Shown here: positions 54,049 to 63,995 of the stretch, one piece after another
Layout of the letters: each line of letters starts with the position of its first letter
Numbering within the stretch: position 1 is the first letter of the stretch
From: an uncultured Geobacteraceae bacterium
GTDB lineage: Bacteria; Desulfobacterota; Desulfuromonadia; Geobacterales; Pseudopelobacteraceae
DNA: 64,000 bases
NCBI GenBank assembly: GCA_903875605.1
Contig: CAIQWT010000061.1
Location: forward strand, 62,001 to 126,000
Reading direction: 5' to 3'
Made by a program: the position numbers and the translations under genes
The notes under the pieces: generated by a model
The model's input: the letters and a program-made list of their open reading frames with translations, nothing else
Told to the model about the DNA's origin: nothing
The model's database searches: none

Positions 54049-54124
54049 ACTTTTCTCATGGATCTCCGCCGGAAAAAAGTTAAATCATCCACTGGATGAG
54101 GTCTGCCGGATAGCAGGCCTTTTT
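54049..54124 (+). ncRNA. Candidate small RNA or attenuated leader before the first DUF507 gene
   Basis: From a predicted start near 54049 the sequence can form TCATCC/GGATGA (three-base loop) and then a terminator hairpin AGGTCTGC/GCAGGCCT (54099-54106 and 54113-54120) with a T-run to 54124, all upstream of the gene at 54138. No upstream plus-strand gene needs this terminator, so either a short RNA of about 75 bases is made or transcription of DUF507 is attenuated. Confidence 0.45.
54099..54124 (+). terminator. Intrinsic terminator in the DUF507 leader
   Basis: AGGTCTGC/GCAGGCCT stem with one T-G pair, loop CGGATA, five T after it. It lies 13 bases before the next start codon. Confidence 0.65.
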
Positions 54125-54137
54125 CATTTGAGGCGAC

Positions 54138-54425
54138 ATGCGACTAAAAGAGGAACAGATACGCGGGTTGGCAGAAAAGGTCTATAGCGATCTATCGGTA
54201 GAAAGTTTGATAACTCCGCGAGGTGAACGCGGGGCTGTTATCACTGGAATTGCCAACGCCATATCGCAGAATTTTGCGGTCGAGCAGAAACTTGAGAGAG
54301 ATGCAGAAAAGCTTCTTGATGAAACTCTCGATGCCATGGGAAGCGGTGCTGCCGGTATTGACCGCCGCCGAATGTTGAAGATGGTTAAGGATAAACTGGC
54401 CAAGGAACGCAAAATAGTCCTGTGA
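54138..54425 (+). CDS. DUF507 family protein
   Basis: 95 residues, helical and charged, beginning MRLKEEQIRGLAEKVYSDL and ending DRRRMLKMVKDKLAKERKIVL, which is the DUF507 pattern. Function is unknown; the family is widespread in Deltaproteobacteria and Aquificales and often occurs as two adjacent copies, as here. GAGG precedes the ATG. Confidence 0.85.
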   Translation: MRLKEEQIRGLAEKVYSDLSVESLITPRGERGAVITGIANAISQNFAVEQKLERDAEKLLDETLDAMGSGAAGIDRRRMLKMVKDKLAKERKIVL

Positions 54426-54536
54426 TTTCATCGTCGGATAACGGGGATCATCGGCCTCTCATCGCCAGGATATTTCCCTCCTTGCCCCGATTATCACCGC
54501 ATTGATTTCGTCCTTAATTTAGAAGGGAATTTTTAT

Positions 54537-54797
54537 ATGTCATTATCAGAAGACCGCATTTCAACAATAGCCCACGAAATTATTACCAGCATCTGGCGGA
54601 ACGATCTGGCGGATGTTTCTGACGACAGTCGGGCGTTGAGAAGGGTTAAACAATCTCTGGAATCTTTTTTTGGTGCTGTAGATGAAATAGAGGAGGCGGT
54701 AAAATCTAAGCTGCGCAACAAAGCTCCTGGCAGCAGGGATTATGATGTCCTCTACCAAAAATTCTATCACGACGAAATGGCCCGGAGAAAACTGTGA
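54537..54797 (+). CDS. DUF507 family protein, second copy
   Basis: 86 residues, beginning MSLSEDRISTIAHEII and ending with YDVLYQKFYHDEMARRKL, where the tyrosine-lysine segment resembles the family end. It is divergent from the first copy in sequence. AAGGGAA precedes the ATG. Its stop overlaps the lipoprotein start by four bases (GTGA). Function unknown. Confidence 0.8.
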   Translation: MSLSEDRISTIAHEIITSIWRNDLADVSDDSRALRRVKQSLESFFGAVDEIEEAVKSKLRNKAPGSRDYDVLYQKFYHDEMARRKL

Positions 54798-55330
54798 AAT
54801 CCGGTCGGGTTACGTTGTTTATCTTTGTATTTTTCTTGTTGTTATCGAGTTGTTCTGCAACTACAAGGACTAAAAATTATTCGGTTATTGATCCGAATCT
54901 GGAACGCGAATCATTATATATCGTCCCGTTCGATGCTACTCTGGTGCCCCCCGATTTCGGTGATCCCATATTTGATCAATTTGTTGATACCCTTAACTCC
55001 CGTCGTAAACAGACAAGAGTCGGCCGGTTCGTAATACTAAAAGAAGACCTGAAAGAGGTTGAGCCTGCTTGGTTGATTAAGCAGACCTATATTTCTGGTG
55101 ATATCTGGGGTTATGTTGAAACGTCCGGTTGCTGTTCGACTGATATGAAGGTTAAATCAAGAATATATCTGTATGAACCTGGCAATAATAATCCGACTTT
55201 CGAAGTTTTTGTTCCGGTTGAGCACTATTACGATCATGACCGTGGTGACATAACTGCTGCAAAAGCGCGACTCGGTAAAAAACTGGCAGAGGATCTTGCT
55301 GAAGCTGTTATCAAGAAACTGACACCGTAG
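54794..55330 (+). CDS. Lipoprotein of unknown function
   Basis: 178 residues, GTG start overlapping the DUF507 stop. Lipobox at Cys20 (LLLSSC). The body has YIVPFDATLVPPDFG, GDIWGYVETSGCCSTD and IYLYEPGNNNP, an alpha/beta pattern with a vicinal cysteine pair, similar in shape to the TolB-N-like lipoproteins but not recognised. A terminator follows at 55363. It probably sits in the periplasm on the inner face of a membrane. Confidence 0.65.
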   Translation: MKSGRVTLFIFVFFLLLSSCSATTRTKNYSVIDPNLERESLYIVPFDATLVPPDFGDPIFDQFVDTLNSRRKQTRVGRFVILKEDLKEVEPAWLIKQTYISGDIWGYVETSGCCSTDMKVKSRIYLYEPGNNNPTFEVFVPVEHYYDHDRGDITAAKARLGKKLAEDLAEAVIKKLTP

Positions 55331-55362
55331 ATGAAATCCAGTAAACCAGCCACATCCATACC

Positions 55363-55392
55363 GGCCATGAGCTGCTGCTCGCGGCCTTTTTT
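55363..55392 (+). terminator. Intrinsic terminator after the lipoprotein gene
   Basis: GGCC/GGCC and GAGC/GCTC arms with a TGCT loop and an internal two-base step, followed by six T. Confidence 0.75.
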
Positions 55393-55409
55393 ATGAAAGG
55401 TTATTTTTT

Positions 55410-57500
55410 ATGTTGAATTACTTCAGGCCGGCAATACTGGCTTTTACAGGAATAACATTCTTATCCGGCACCGTTACAGCCGGACTTGTTGACGAATATC
55501 AGAGCCGTGCTGCGGCGCAGTACCGCGATAAAGATTACGGTGCAGCATATACTTCGGCCGGTAAATCTGCTGATCAAACTCACCGTTCTTTTGTTCGCGG
55601 AATGGCTGCGTTGCGGCTAGAAAAATTCGAAGAAGCGGCAGCGCTTCTCGCCGATGCAGAGCAAAAACTACCGCTGATTGCCGATTATGCAGCGTTTTAT
55701 CAGGCTGAAGCGCTACTAAAACTAAAAAAATATCCTTCAGCATCTGCCAAAGCAGCTTCAATTCCGGTAGCTTTTCCTTCTTCAAAAATGGTTCGCCGCT
55801 CGGAAAAACTGAGTGCGGATATTTTATACGACTCCGGCGACTTCAAAGGAGCACTCAAGTTATATCAAATCTATATAGAGAAATATCCTTCGGGAAGTGA
55901 TGCCGTTGACGCCAGCTATCAATCTGCGCGGTGCAGGGAAGAATCTGCCGATACGGGCGGGGCTCTATTGATCTATCGTAGCATCTGGCTTAATAATCCG
56001 GCGTCACCTCTGGCTGCCAAGTCGCAGGAACGATTTAAGCTTCTTGAGCGTTCCGGCCCCAAAGAGTCTTCCTACACAGCGGAAGAACTTTTAAAACGTT
56101 CTTCAACGCTCTATACACAAAATGAATTCAGCGCCTCTTTGAGTACACTGGGTTCTATACCGCTAGCGCTATTGCCTCCGGCCGTGACAAACCGGATAGA
56201 TCTTCGCACTGGCATGGCTCAGTATCGTTTGAGACAGTACAAGCAGGCAGAGAAACAGTTTATAAAGGCTGCAGCAAGCCTCTTGCCGGGAGTGCGGTCA
56301 GAGGCGCGTTTCTGGCTTGCTAAATCACTTGATCGCCAGGATTTAAAAGATCGGGCTCTTGTAATGTATCTTGAGTTGGCAAGTGAAGGCAAAAAACAGG
56401 AATTTGCTGATGACGCACTGATTGAGGCGGCCGCTTTAAAACGGGGCCTCGGACAGTATGCTGAGGCGGCCGGTCTGTTCGATCAGGCTACCAGGCTTTC
56501 GTCTGAACCAAAAACTATTGCCAGGTCGGTATGGGATTCCGGCTGGTGTCGCTATCTAGCCGGCGAATATCCAGTTGCCGTCGATCTCTTTAAACGATTA
56601 CTTGCTGACGAAACCCAGAGAGAGAAAGCGTTGTACTGGCTAGGCAGGATGCTGGAAAAAAATGACATGACAGCTGCCGATTCTTATTATCATGCACTAT
56701 TGGCTGAATATCCTGCAGGTTTCTATGCCACCTGGTATCGCGAGCAAAAGGGAATTAAGGATACTCGCGAGCAGCTTGGCAAACGCGATGCTCTGGCGGA
56801 ACTTCCACAGGCAACAGGCTACGATAAACCGCGCTTGCTTGCTTCACTCGGAATGTTTGAAGAAGCCCGGGCAGAGATGGCGGCGGTCCGTAAGAAAAAT
56901 GGCGAAAAGAAGGCGCTGTTCCCGGTACTCGCCAGAATTTATCTCGAAATGCGAGACTATGGTTCAGCGATTGCCCTGTTTATGCAAAACCGCCCGGTTG
57001 CGTGGGAAAAAGGAGTGTTGCCGCTATGGACTGCCGGTTATCCACGGGCCTATTCTGAACTTGTCAGCCAGAATGCAATCCTTAACGGACTGTCAGAAGG
57101 ATTAGTGTATGCCCTTATACGTGCGGAAAGCGGTTTTGCACCCGCCATAAAGTCAAGCGCCGGAGCAATCGGCTTAATGCAGATGATGCCTGCTACGGCA
57201 AAAATGACCGCCCGCGAAAAAGGGGTTTTTAATCCCCTGCGTCTGACCGAGCCGGATTACAATATTCGTCTGGGTACAAAGCATCTTAATGACCTGATGA
57301 AGCAGTATGATGGTGATGTTGTCTATATGTCGGCTGCATATAATGCCGGTTCGGGGGCGTTGGAGAGATGGAAAAAGAGCTTTAAGGGGCTAAAAAAAGA
57401 TGAATTTATTGAGAGTATCCCTTATCAGGAAACCAGGGATTATGTGAAAAAAGTCTACGCATCAGCAGCGACCTATCGTCAGCTATATGGATTGAAATAG
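55410..57500 (+). CDS. Soluble-type lytic murein transglycosylase, Slt70-like
   Basis: 696 residues: signal peptide (about 1-24), a long helical superhelix of TPR-like repeats (about 30-530), then an SLT domain. The catalytic acid is Glu573 in RAESGF, followed by AIGLMQMMPATA, YNIRLGTKHL and AAYNAGSGAL, all canonical. It cuts peptidoglycan glycan strands in the periplasm producing 1,6-anhydro ends. AAAGG precedes the ATG. It stands alone between terminators. Confidence 0.93.
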   Translation: MLNYFRPAILAFTGITFLSGTVTAGLVDEYQSRAAAQYRDKDYGAAYTSAGKSADQTHRSFVRGMAALRLEKFEEAAALLADAEQKLPLIADYAAFYQAEALLKLKKYPSASAKAASIPVAFPSSKMVRRSEKLSADILYDSGDFKGALKLYQIYIEKYPSGSDAVDASYQSARCREESADTGGALLIYRSIWLNNPASPLAAKSQERFKLLERSGPKESSYTAEELLKRSSTLYTQNEFSASLSTLGSIPLALLPPAVTNRIDLRTGMAQYRLRQYKQAEKQFIKAAASLLPGVRSEARFWLAKSLDRQDLKDRALVMYLELASEGKKQEFADDALIEAAALKRGLGQYAEAAGLFDQATRLSSEPKTIARSVWDSGWCRYLAGEYPVAVDLFKRLLADETQREKALYWLGRMLEKNDMTAADSYYHALLAEYPAGFYATWYREQKGIKDTREQLGKRDALAELPQATGYDKPRLLASLGMFEEARAEMAAVRKKNGEKKALFPVLARIYLEMRDYGSAIALFMQNRPVAWEKGVLPLWTAGYPRAYSELVSQNAILNGLSEGLVYALIRAESGFAPAIKSSAGAIGLMQMMPATAKMTAREKGVFNPLRLTEPDYNIRLGTKHLNDLMKQYDGDVVYMSAAYNAGSGALERWKKSFKGLKKDEFIESIPYQETRDYVKKVYASAATYRQLYGLK

Positions 57501-57614
57501 CCGTAGGCATCAAAAATAGATTACTTTGAGTCAGGTTCAGGAGACTAATCTAGAGTCGGTGTCCCCGACACAACTATCAGGCCTTTTTTTGCATCCTATG
57601 AGCTAAAATAGGGG

Positions 57615-57920
57615 TTACACATATTTGACAACAACGCGGTCAAGATAGTTAGACAGCCGCTCAATCGAGTTGCTGATAGTTTCTTTGTCTCTAATCAAGG
57701 CTGCCTCCTCAATTGCTTCACCTACTTCTGAAATGTCATCAAAACCATAGCTGCCACCGGCACCTTTCATGCGATGCCCCAGCGTATTTATTTCTTTGAA
57801 TAATTCCCCGTTCAACAAGCTGCTTATAAGCAAGCAGTCTTTTCTCCGGTTATCGAGAAACTCGGGAACTATTGATTGCACTTCAATGTCGACCTCAACA
57901 ACAATAGCGTTTACCATCAT
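57615..57920 (-). CDS. Histidine phosphotransfer (HPt) protein
   Basis: 101 residues, one HPt four-helix domain with His49 in LGHRMKGAGGSYGF. It can pass phosphate between receivers. AGGAGG is seven bases before the first ATG, overlapping the end of the hybrid kinase gene one base upstream, so the two are coupled and the HPt probably serves the kinase, in place of a fused HPt domain as in BarA. Confidence 0.9.
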   Translation of the reverse strand: MMVNAIVVEVDIEVQSIVPEFLDNRRKDCLLISSLLNGELFKEINTLGHRMKGAGGSYGFDDISEVGEAIEEAALIRDKETISNSIERLSNYLDRVVVKYV

Positions 57921-57921
57921 A

Positions 57922-60342
57922 TTAAACCTCCTGTAGATGGTGTGCCAAACAATCCAGCAACGTTTGCTTTTTAAAAGGTTTTGCTATATGGCCATCACAT
58001 CCGGCTTCAAGGCACTTTTGAATATCAGATTCGTAGGCATGTGCGGTAAGTGCAATGATTGATGCTTTGCGGTGGACTGAGAGTTCCTCATGCCGGCGAA
58101 TCATTCGAGTGGCTGTGTAACCGTCCATTACAGGCATCTGGATGTCCATAAAAATCAGGTCGTATCGGTTTGAAATAAATAGATCAAGGGCCTCCTGGCC
58201 GTTTCCTGCCTCATCCAGTTCAATGGGGAACGAGTGCAGCAAGAGTTTCATAAGTTGCCGGTTTTCAAGAGAGTCGTCAACCAGTAGAACGCGTTTGGAT
58301 CCTAGTATGGGAATATTTAATAGTGTCGTTGAGGCCTGTTTGATCTCATGCGCTTCTACATTGATAACTCCAACCGGCTCTGCTTGCGTGGCTGAAAAAG
58401 GTAATGTGAAGCTAAAGGTGCTTCCGACTCCCGGCACGCTCTCAACCTGCATGGCACCACCCATTGCCTCCACAAGTTTTCGGCTGATGGTAAGCCCCAA
58501 TCCGCTCCCTCCGAAACGACGGGTGATTGACGTATCTGCCTGGGAAAAGCTGTCAAAAATCAAATCCAATTTGTTCGGATCGATTCCGATACCGGTGTCC
58601 TTGATAGAAAAAATTACCGGAAACAGGTCGCCACGTGCAGGATCGATAGAAATAGAAATAGATCCACAATCTTCTGTGAATTTGACTGCGTTAGTGACTA
58701 GATTTACTAATATCTGCTGGAGTCGGATTTTATCACCGGTAACAACAAGCGGTATCAATGGATCACTGTTAAGAGTAAGCTTCAGACTTTTGCGTTTGAT
58801 ATCCTGTGCCACCACCTGAATGACCCAATCCAGTGACTGTTGCAGATTAAAGGGACGATTAACAATTTCAAGTTGTCCAGCTTCTATGCGCGAAAGATCG
58901 ATCAAGTCATTTATAAGTACCAGCAGGCTGTCTCCGGCGTGGCGTATCATAGTAAGGCAGCGCTGTTGACCTTCGTTCAATTCAGCAGAGTCAAGATATT
59001 CGGCACCGCCAATTATGGAGTTGAGCGGGGTACGCATTTCGTGGCTCATGTTTGCCAGGAATTCGGATTTTGAACGATTGGCAGATTCGGCAATATCGCG
59101 AGCTGCTCTTAATTCTTCGGTTTTTTTCTGCCGCTCGGCGACCTCCGCCCGTAATCCTTCGTTACCTATTGCTAACTCAGCAGTTCGTGATGCAACAATA
59201 TTTTCAAGATTATGGTTAATGTCCTCGAGCTCACTCTGCTTTTGCTGGAGTGTTTCCTGAAATTTTTTCAAGGTGGATATGTTCTGGGCAGCACATATTA
59301 TAGCCTGCGGTACACCTTCTTCGTCCCGCATTACGGCGAGTGAAAGCAAAAGAGGTATCTGTTCACCACTTGCCGAAAGGCAGAGATTTTCGATCCCCTG
59401 CATCCGACCGTTTTCCAAAGAATTTTCATATGCGGCATACATACGGGAGGGGGCTTCAGACGGCTCAAAAGAAGATGCATGCCGACCGGTTATCTCTAGT
59501 GAAGTTGAACCAAACAGTTCGGAATAGGCCCTGTTTACGTTCATAATCACCCCTTCAGGTGAGATGACCACCAGTACCTCATTCATGGTGTTAATGAGCT
59601 TTTCCATGAATTCCCACGAGACGGTACTTTCGCGGAGCTTTTCGGTCATCTGGTTAAACGCTTCAGCTAGATGCCCTATTTCGTCGCCTGTTCTGACTTC
59701 AATCCTAAAATCCAGATCGCCGCGAGTTACCCGCTTCACACCGTTTAATAGCACCTGCAACGGCCGTGTGATAGCGCTTGCAAAAAGGAAAGCACTCAAA
59801 AAGCCAAAAGAAATGACAACCAGAATGAATGGAGTCAGCCTGAACATAAGAGTGTTAATCGCACCTGCAATTTTTGTTTCGTAAATCCCGATATGAACTC
59901 CGCCATCATGGCTGCTTCCGGCCTTAATGAAAAAGTCTTCCAGCTCAACGCCGTCAGTTCGGCGGGAAATATGTATCGGTTCATTATTGCTGTGGGTATT
60001 GACTGCGGTAAGAATGTCTGATGGTACTGCTGATGGAAAAGTATGTGCCTGAACCTGTCCGCTGGAGTCGATTATGACGATATAGGCAAGGTAGCTTTCC
60101 GTTTTGATATAATCGGCAAGATGGGTTTGCAGGAGTGATGTGCTTCCAGCGAGGTCGGCGTCTGCAGACATTTCAGTAAAGTGTTTACCTATAGCAAGGG
60201 CGCGCTTGTCAATCTCTTCTTCGAGTGAAGTGTATACGGCCGTTTTTATAAAATAGCCAAAAACAGCTGTCATCGTTAAAATAATGGCAATGATTATGCC
60301 GATAATCTTACTTTTTAAATTAAGTTTTTTGTTGGTGTTCAT
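57922..60342 (-). CDS. Hybrid sensor histidine kinase (HAMP, PAS, HisKA, HATPase, receiver)
   Basis: 806 residues. TM1 (about 14-36), a periplasmic sensing domain (about 38-170), TM2 (about 175-198), HAMP (200-250), PAS (about 265-375), a coiled coil, HisKA with His434 in NMSHEMRTP, HATPase with NLVTNAVKF, DTGIGID and GSGLGL, and a C-terminal receiver with Asp733 in MDIQMPVMDG. The ATG at 60342 has AGGAAG upstream. Its periplasmic ligand is unknown. The next gene encodes an HPt. Confidence 0.93.
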   Translation of the reverse strand: MNTNKKLNLKSKIIGIIIAIILTMTAVFGYFIKTAVYTSLEEEIDKRALAIGKHFTEMSADADLAGSTSLLQTHLADYIKTESYLAYIVIIDSSGQVQAHTFPSAVPSDILTAVNTHSNNEPIHISRRTDGVELEDFFIKAGSSHDGGVHIGIYETKIAGAINTLMFRLTPFILVVISFGFLSAFLFASAITRPLQVLLNGVKRVTRGDLDFRIEVRTGDEIGHLAEAFNQMTEKLRESTVSWEFMEKLINTMNEVLVVISPEGVIMNVNRAYSELFGSTSLEITGRHASSFEPSEAPSRMYAAYENSLENGRMQGIENLCLSASGEQIPLLLSLAVMRDEEGVPQAIICAAQNISTLKKFQETLQQKQSELEDINHNLENIVASRTAELAIGNEGLRAEVAERQKKTEELRAARDIAESANRSKSEFLANMSHEMRTPLNSIIGGAEYLDSAELNEGQQRCLTMIRHAGDSLLVLINDLIDLSRIEAGQLEIVNRPFNLQQSLDWVIQVVAQDIKRKSLKLTLNSDPLIPLVVTGDKIRLQQILVNLVTNAVKFTEDCGSISISIDPARGDLFPVIFSIKDTGIGIDPNKLDLIFDSFSQADTSITRRFGGSGLGLTISRKLVEAMGGAMQVESVPGVGSTFSFTLPFSATQAEPVGVINVEAHEIKQASTTLLNIPILGSKRVLLVDDSLENRQLMKLLLHSFPIELDEAGNGQEALDLFISNRYDLIFMDIQMPVMDGYTATRMIRRHEELSVHRKASIIALTAHAYESDIQKCLEAGCDGHIAKPFKKQTLLDCLAHHLQEV

Positions 60343-60738
60343 GCAGCTTCCTGTCCGTGATATCATTGTAGTGCGGGTTGCGGTAAGAGTGTCTTTATCT
60401 GTCTTTGTAAAACAGAATCAATTGAAACTCTGAACAGCATAACATGCTTTTTAAAATACACAAATAAAGGTATCTTTCACTATTGAGAATACATGCTTCA
60501 CAGGCTACGCAACTCCTTGAAATACCCCAATCCCTGTGCTACAAACACTCTGTATTTATGCGGTGTTTGTAGCGTAAGCCCTGGTGGCACAATATCAAAA
60601 ACTGCTTATTGCAGCAAGTCCTCAAGTATTGTAACCCTGCGTAGCAGACATGATACACTTAATCTGATAATGCTAAATAGTTGCAGGTCACAAAGTAAAA
60701 AACAGTATAAATATCACAGCAATAAAAGGCAAACAACT
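60343..60738. other. 396-base intergenic region upstream of mutS with nested inverted repeats
   Basis: No convincing gene in either strand; one frame open upstream of mutS to 60493 has no MutS-like content. It contains outer arms GCTACGCA (60504-60511) and TGCGTAGC (60638-60645), an inner perfect repeat GCTACAAACAC (60538-60548)/GTGTTTGTAGC (60563-60573), and a small CTGC-UUAUU-GCAG hairpin. Together they fit a three-way junction of about 140 bases. Confidence 0.55.
60538..60573. repeat. Perfect 11-base inverted repeat upstream of mutS
   Basis: GCTACAAACAC and GTGTTTGTAGC around a 14-base loop. It may be a protein site or part of a structured leader. Confidence 0.65.
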
Positions 60739-63351
60739 ATGGCCGAACAAACCCCCATGATGCGACAATATCTGGAAATCAAGTCGGGCTATGCCGATGC
60801 GATCCTGTTTTTTCGCATGGGGGATTTTTACGAGATGTTTCTAGACGATGCCATTCTCGCCTCTCGTCTACTGGATATTGCCCTGACGTCACGAAACAAA
60901 GGGAGCGGAGACGAGATACCCTTCTGCGGCGTGCCTTTTCATTCCGTAGCACCATATATAGCCAGACTGATTGAACTCGGCTACAAAGTTGCCATCTGTG
61001 AACAGGTTGAAGATCCGAAACAAGCCAAGGGTATTGTTCGTCGTGAGGTTGTCAGGGTTGTTACCCCCGGATTATTGATTGAATCAGAGAGCCTGGTGCC
61101 GGATGAAAATAATTTTCTACTGGCCATTTGCGAAGGTTCAGGTGGTAGTTGGGGGTGTGCCTGGCTTGACGTGTCAACTGGTGAGTTCCGTGCGACCGAA
61201 GTAACTGGAGCCGCTGCAGCGCTGGCTGAGGCTGCAGGTATCAATCCCCGTGAAATACTTCTCTCTGACAGCCTTGAGCGCGAATCTCTCCCCCCTGATT
61301 TGCGCTCATTTCTAAGCGAGAGGATTGTTTCCCGTGCTCCATCCTGGATCTATGATCGGGACTATGCTACGACGCTGCTTTGTGGACATTTTGGTGCCGC
61401 CTCAGCAGAAGCGCTTGGTCTGGACGGGTCACCAACGGCTCTATTGGCTGCTGCCGCTGCTCTTTATTATCTGCGTGAAAACCGTAAGGCCGCTCTGCCG
61501 CACATTCGCGGAATAGCTATTTCGCGCCGCAGTCAGCACCTTACTCTGGATCCTGCCACCCGTCGTAACCTGGAAATAACTGCCAGCATGGCTGAGGGGA
61601 AGCGCACCGGTTCACTGCTGGGCTGTCTGGATCGCACCTGCACAGCCATGGGAGCAAGGCGCCTTAAGCAGTGGCTCAGCTATCCTCTCATTGAGCTGGA
61701 GCCGATCAGGCAGCGTCTAGATGCAGTGGAGGAGCTGCTGGATTCGCCGGATCTGTGTGAAGGAATGCTCTCACACTTTAAAAACATTGCTGACCTTGAA
61801 AGACTGAATGGACGTATAGGTATGGCTAGTGCTGGTGGTCGCGATTTGCGGTCACTGCATGATTCATTAATTCACCTGCCACCACTGCTCGCTCGGCTGA
61901 AAGGGGTGCAGTCCGCACTGCTCCAGTCTCTAACGCAAACAATTGATCCTTTGGCTGACCTCTGTCTGCAGGTTTCAAGCGGCATAATCGAAGCGCCCCC
62001 ATTTTCACTTCGTGAAGGCGGAATTATTGCTCCAGGATACAACGAAGAACTGGATGACTTGCGAGCAATCAGTAGCGAAGGGAAAGGTTTTATTGCGCGC
62101 CTTGAAGCACAGGAACGGATCCGCACCGGTATTTCTACTCTCAAGATCCGCTATAATCGTGTGTTTGGTTACTCGATAGAGGTAACCAAAAGTAATCTTT
62201 CAGCCGTGCCAACCGAGTACATACGGCGCCAGACGTTGGCCAATGCTGAACGCTACGTCACCGAAGAACTGAAAAACTACGAGGAAAAGGTACTGGGGGC
62301 TGAAGAGCGAATCTGCAGTCTTGAGTTCAACCTGTTTCAGGAAATTAGGGAACTTGTTGCCGGTCAGGCCGAGAGAATCTCCAGAACTGCTGATGGATTG
62401 GCTATTCTGGATGTACTGCTCTCACTGGCAGCGGTAGCCGGCGAACGCAATTACTGTAAGCCCCTGGTTGACGAATCTGACATTATAGATATCCGTGATG
62501 GACGTCATCCGGTCATAGAGGCTATGAAGCTTGGGGAGCGGTTTGTCCCGAATGACACCCTGCTGGATGCCGATGCCAACCAGCTCTTGATGATTACCGG
62601 TCCTAATATGGCCGGTAAATCAACCTATATGCGTCAGGTGGCTCTGATTACGCTGATGGCACAGGCAGGTAGTTTTGTTCCCGCCAGTTTGGCACGCATT
62701 GGCATTGCCGATCGCATCTTTACTCGCGTCGGTGCAGGCGACAACTTGGCACGCGGGCAGTCCACATTTATGCTGGAAATGATGGAAGCTGCTGGAATAC
62801 TCCGCAACGCCACTCCCCGCAGTCTTATTATCATGGATGAGATAGGGCGAGGCACCTCAACTTTTGACGGTGTTTCCATTGCCTGGGCGGTCGCTGAATA
62901 TATACATGACACCCCTACCTGCCGCAGTCGCACGCTTTTTGCCACCCACTATCACGAATTGACAGAGTTGTCCACGACTCGTGAACGCATAAAAAACTTC
63001 ACTGTTGCGGTGCGTGAGTGGAATGATCAGGTCATCTTTCTGCGTACGATCATTCCTGGTGGAGCGTCTCACTCCTACGGCATTCAGGTGGCTCGTCTGG
63101 CCGGAATGCCGGCTGATGTAATCGAACGAGCGAAGGAAATCCTGCGAAACCTTGAGAGAGGAGAATTCGAGGAGGGCGCCCCGCGCCTCGCCAAGAGCAG
63201 TAAAAAGCCGGTTCGTGAACAGCCAGCTCAGTTTTCTCTGTTTGAAACCAGTGAAGATCAACTGCGTCAGCGCCTGAAGAAGCTGAATATTGCAACACTG
63301 ACTCCGCTGGAGGCTCTTAATTTACTGGATGAATTGAAGCGGATGGCCTGA
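60739..63351 (+). CDS. mutS: DNA mismatch repair protein MutS
   Basis: 870 residues. Mismatch-binding domain I includes [11 protein letters not shown] (Phe-x-Glu wedge region); the core, clamp and ATPase domains follow with Walker [10 protein letters not shown] (from residue 621), [14 protein letters not shown] and FATHYHEL. The C-terminal dimer helix is present. It recognises base mismatches with MutL. I chose ATG at 60739, just before the conserved [11 protein letters not shown]; the frame is open further upstream but that part is not MutS-like. Confidence 0.97.
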   Translation: MAEQTPMMRQYLEIKSGYADAILFFRMGDFYEMFLDDAILASRLLDIALTSRNKGSGDEIPFCGVPFHSVAPYIARLIELGYKVAICEQVEDPKQAKGIVRREVVRVVTPGLLIESESLVPDENNFLLAICEGSGGSWGCAWLDVSTGEFRATEVTGAAAALAEAAGINPREILLSDSLERESLPPDLRSFLSERIVSRAPSWIYDRDYATTLLCGHFGAASAEALGLDGSPTALLAAAAALYYLRENRKAALPHIRGIAISRRSQHLTLDPATRRNLEITASMAEGKRTGSLLGCLDRTCTAMGARRLKQWLSYPLIELEPIRQRLDAVEELLDSPDLCEGMLSHFKNIADLERLNGRIGMASAGGRDLRSLHDSLIHLPPLLARLKGVQSALLQSLTQTIDPLADLCLQVSSGIIEAPPFSLREGGIIAPGYNEELDDLRAISSEGKGFIARLEAQERIRTGISTLKIRYNRVFGYSIEVTKSNLSAVPTEYIRRQTLANAERYVTEELKNYEEKVLGAEERICSLEFNLFQEIRELVAGQAERISRTADGLAILDVLLSLAAVAGERNYCKPLVDESDIIDIRDGRHPVIEAMKLGERFVPNDTLLDADANQLLMITGPNMAGKSTYMRQVALITLMAQAGSFVPASLARIGIADRIFTRVGAGDNLARGQSTFMLEMMEAAGILRNATPRSLIIMDEIGRGTSTFDGVSIAWAVAEYIHDTPTCRSRTLFATHYHELTELSTTRERIKNFTVAVREWNDQVIFLRTIIPGGASHSYGIQVARLAGMPADVIERAKEILRNLERGEFEEGAPRLAKSSKKPVREQPAQFSLFETSEDQLRQRLKKLNIATLTPLEALNLLDELKRMA

Positions 63352-63367
63352 ACTGTTTGGAGGGGCT

Positions 63368-63850
63368 GTGATCTCAGTAAGAAGTTTATCAACCACTGTT
63401 ATTATTACATTGGTTTTAACCGTTATTATGGCTTGTCATGGCGAATCATTTGCTCTCGATGATGAGCTGCAGCACAAATCACCAGCAGCGAATGCCGTCT
63501 ATACTGAAATGTTCGGACAGGGCGGGCTTCTCAGCATTAACTACGACCGGTTAGTCGCACCGAATATGAGCTTCCACATCGGAATATCAACCTTATTGAT
63601 AGGCTACGGTGTTCCCGTCGGACTTAGTTATCTGACTTCAGGTAATAATAAATTCGAGATTGGAGCGGGGGCTCTTTATGCGGATATTGATTTTATAGGA
63701 AAAACGCGTGGAATAGCCGGTTCTGCGGTTTTAGGTTACCGCCATCAGCGTGACGAGGGAGGGTTCCTTTTTCGGGCCGGATTCACACCCTTTTTTTCAA
63801 CTAGCGGAGTATTTCCATTTGGCGGAATTAGCTTTGGCTACTCTTTTTAG
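63368..63850 (+). CDS. Small exported protein, probable outer-membrane beta-barrel
   Basis: 160 residues, GTG start with GGAGGGG upstream. Signal peptide (about 1-30). The mature part has alternating strands (MSFHIGISTLLIGYG, KFEIGAGALYADID, GFLFRAGFTPFF) and ends GGISFGYSF with a terminal phenylalanine, usual for outer-membrane barrels. It is 16 bases after mutS. Function unknown. Confidence 0.7.
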   Translation: MISVRSLSTTVIITLVLTVIMACHGESFALDDELQHKSPAANAVYTEMFGQGGLLSINYDRLVAPNMSFHIGISTLLIGYGVPVGLSYLTSGNNKFEIGAGALYADIDFIGKTRGIAGSAVLGYRHQRDEGGFLFRAGFTPFFSTSGVFPFGGISFGYSF

Positions 63851-63995
63851 GACGTACCTCAGCATCCCAATGTTTATTACATCCAATAAGAAGATGATCA
63901 AATTGCAGTCATTCATTCTTATAATAATGCTATAACACTACACACTTCAGTATCGTCTACTTTGAGCCGGTTATCGTGAGAAAAGGAATAAATAA

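Noticed and set aside
57559-57590. GTGTC/GACAC hairpin followed by seven T after the transglycosylase gene
   Set aside because: The T-run begins 12 bases after the stem, too far for a standard intrinsic terminator.
60493-60738. Upstream extension of mutS
   Set aside because: The 82 extra residues do not resemble MutS, while the ATG at 60739 directly precedes the conserved N-terminal motif; the region also holds inverted repeats.
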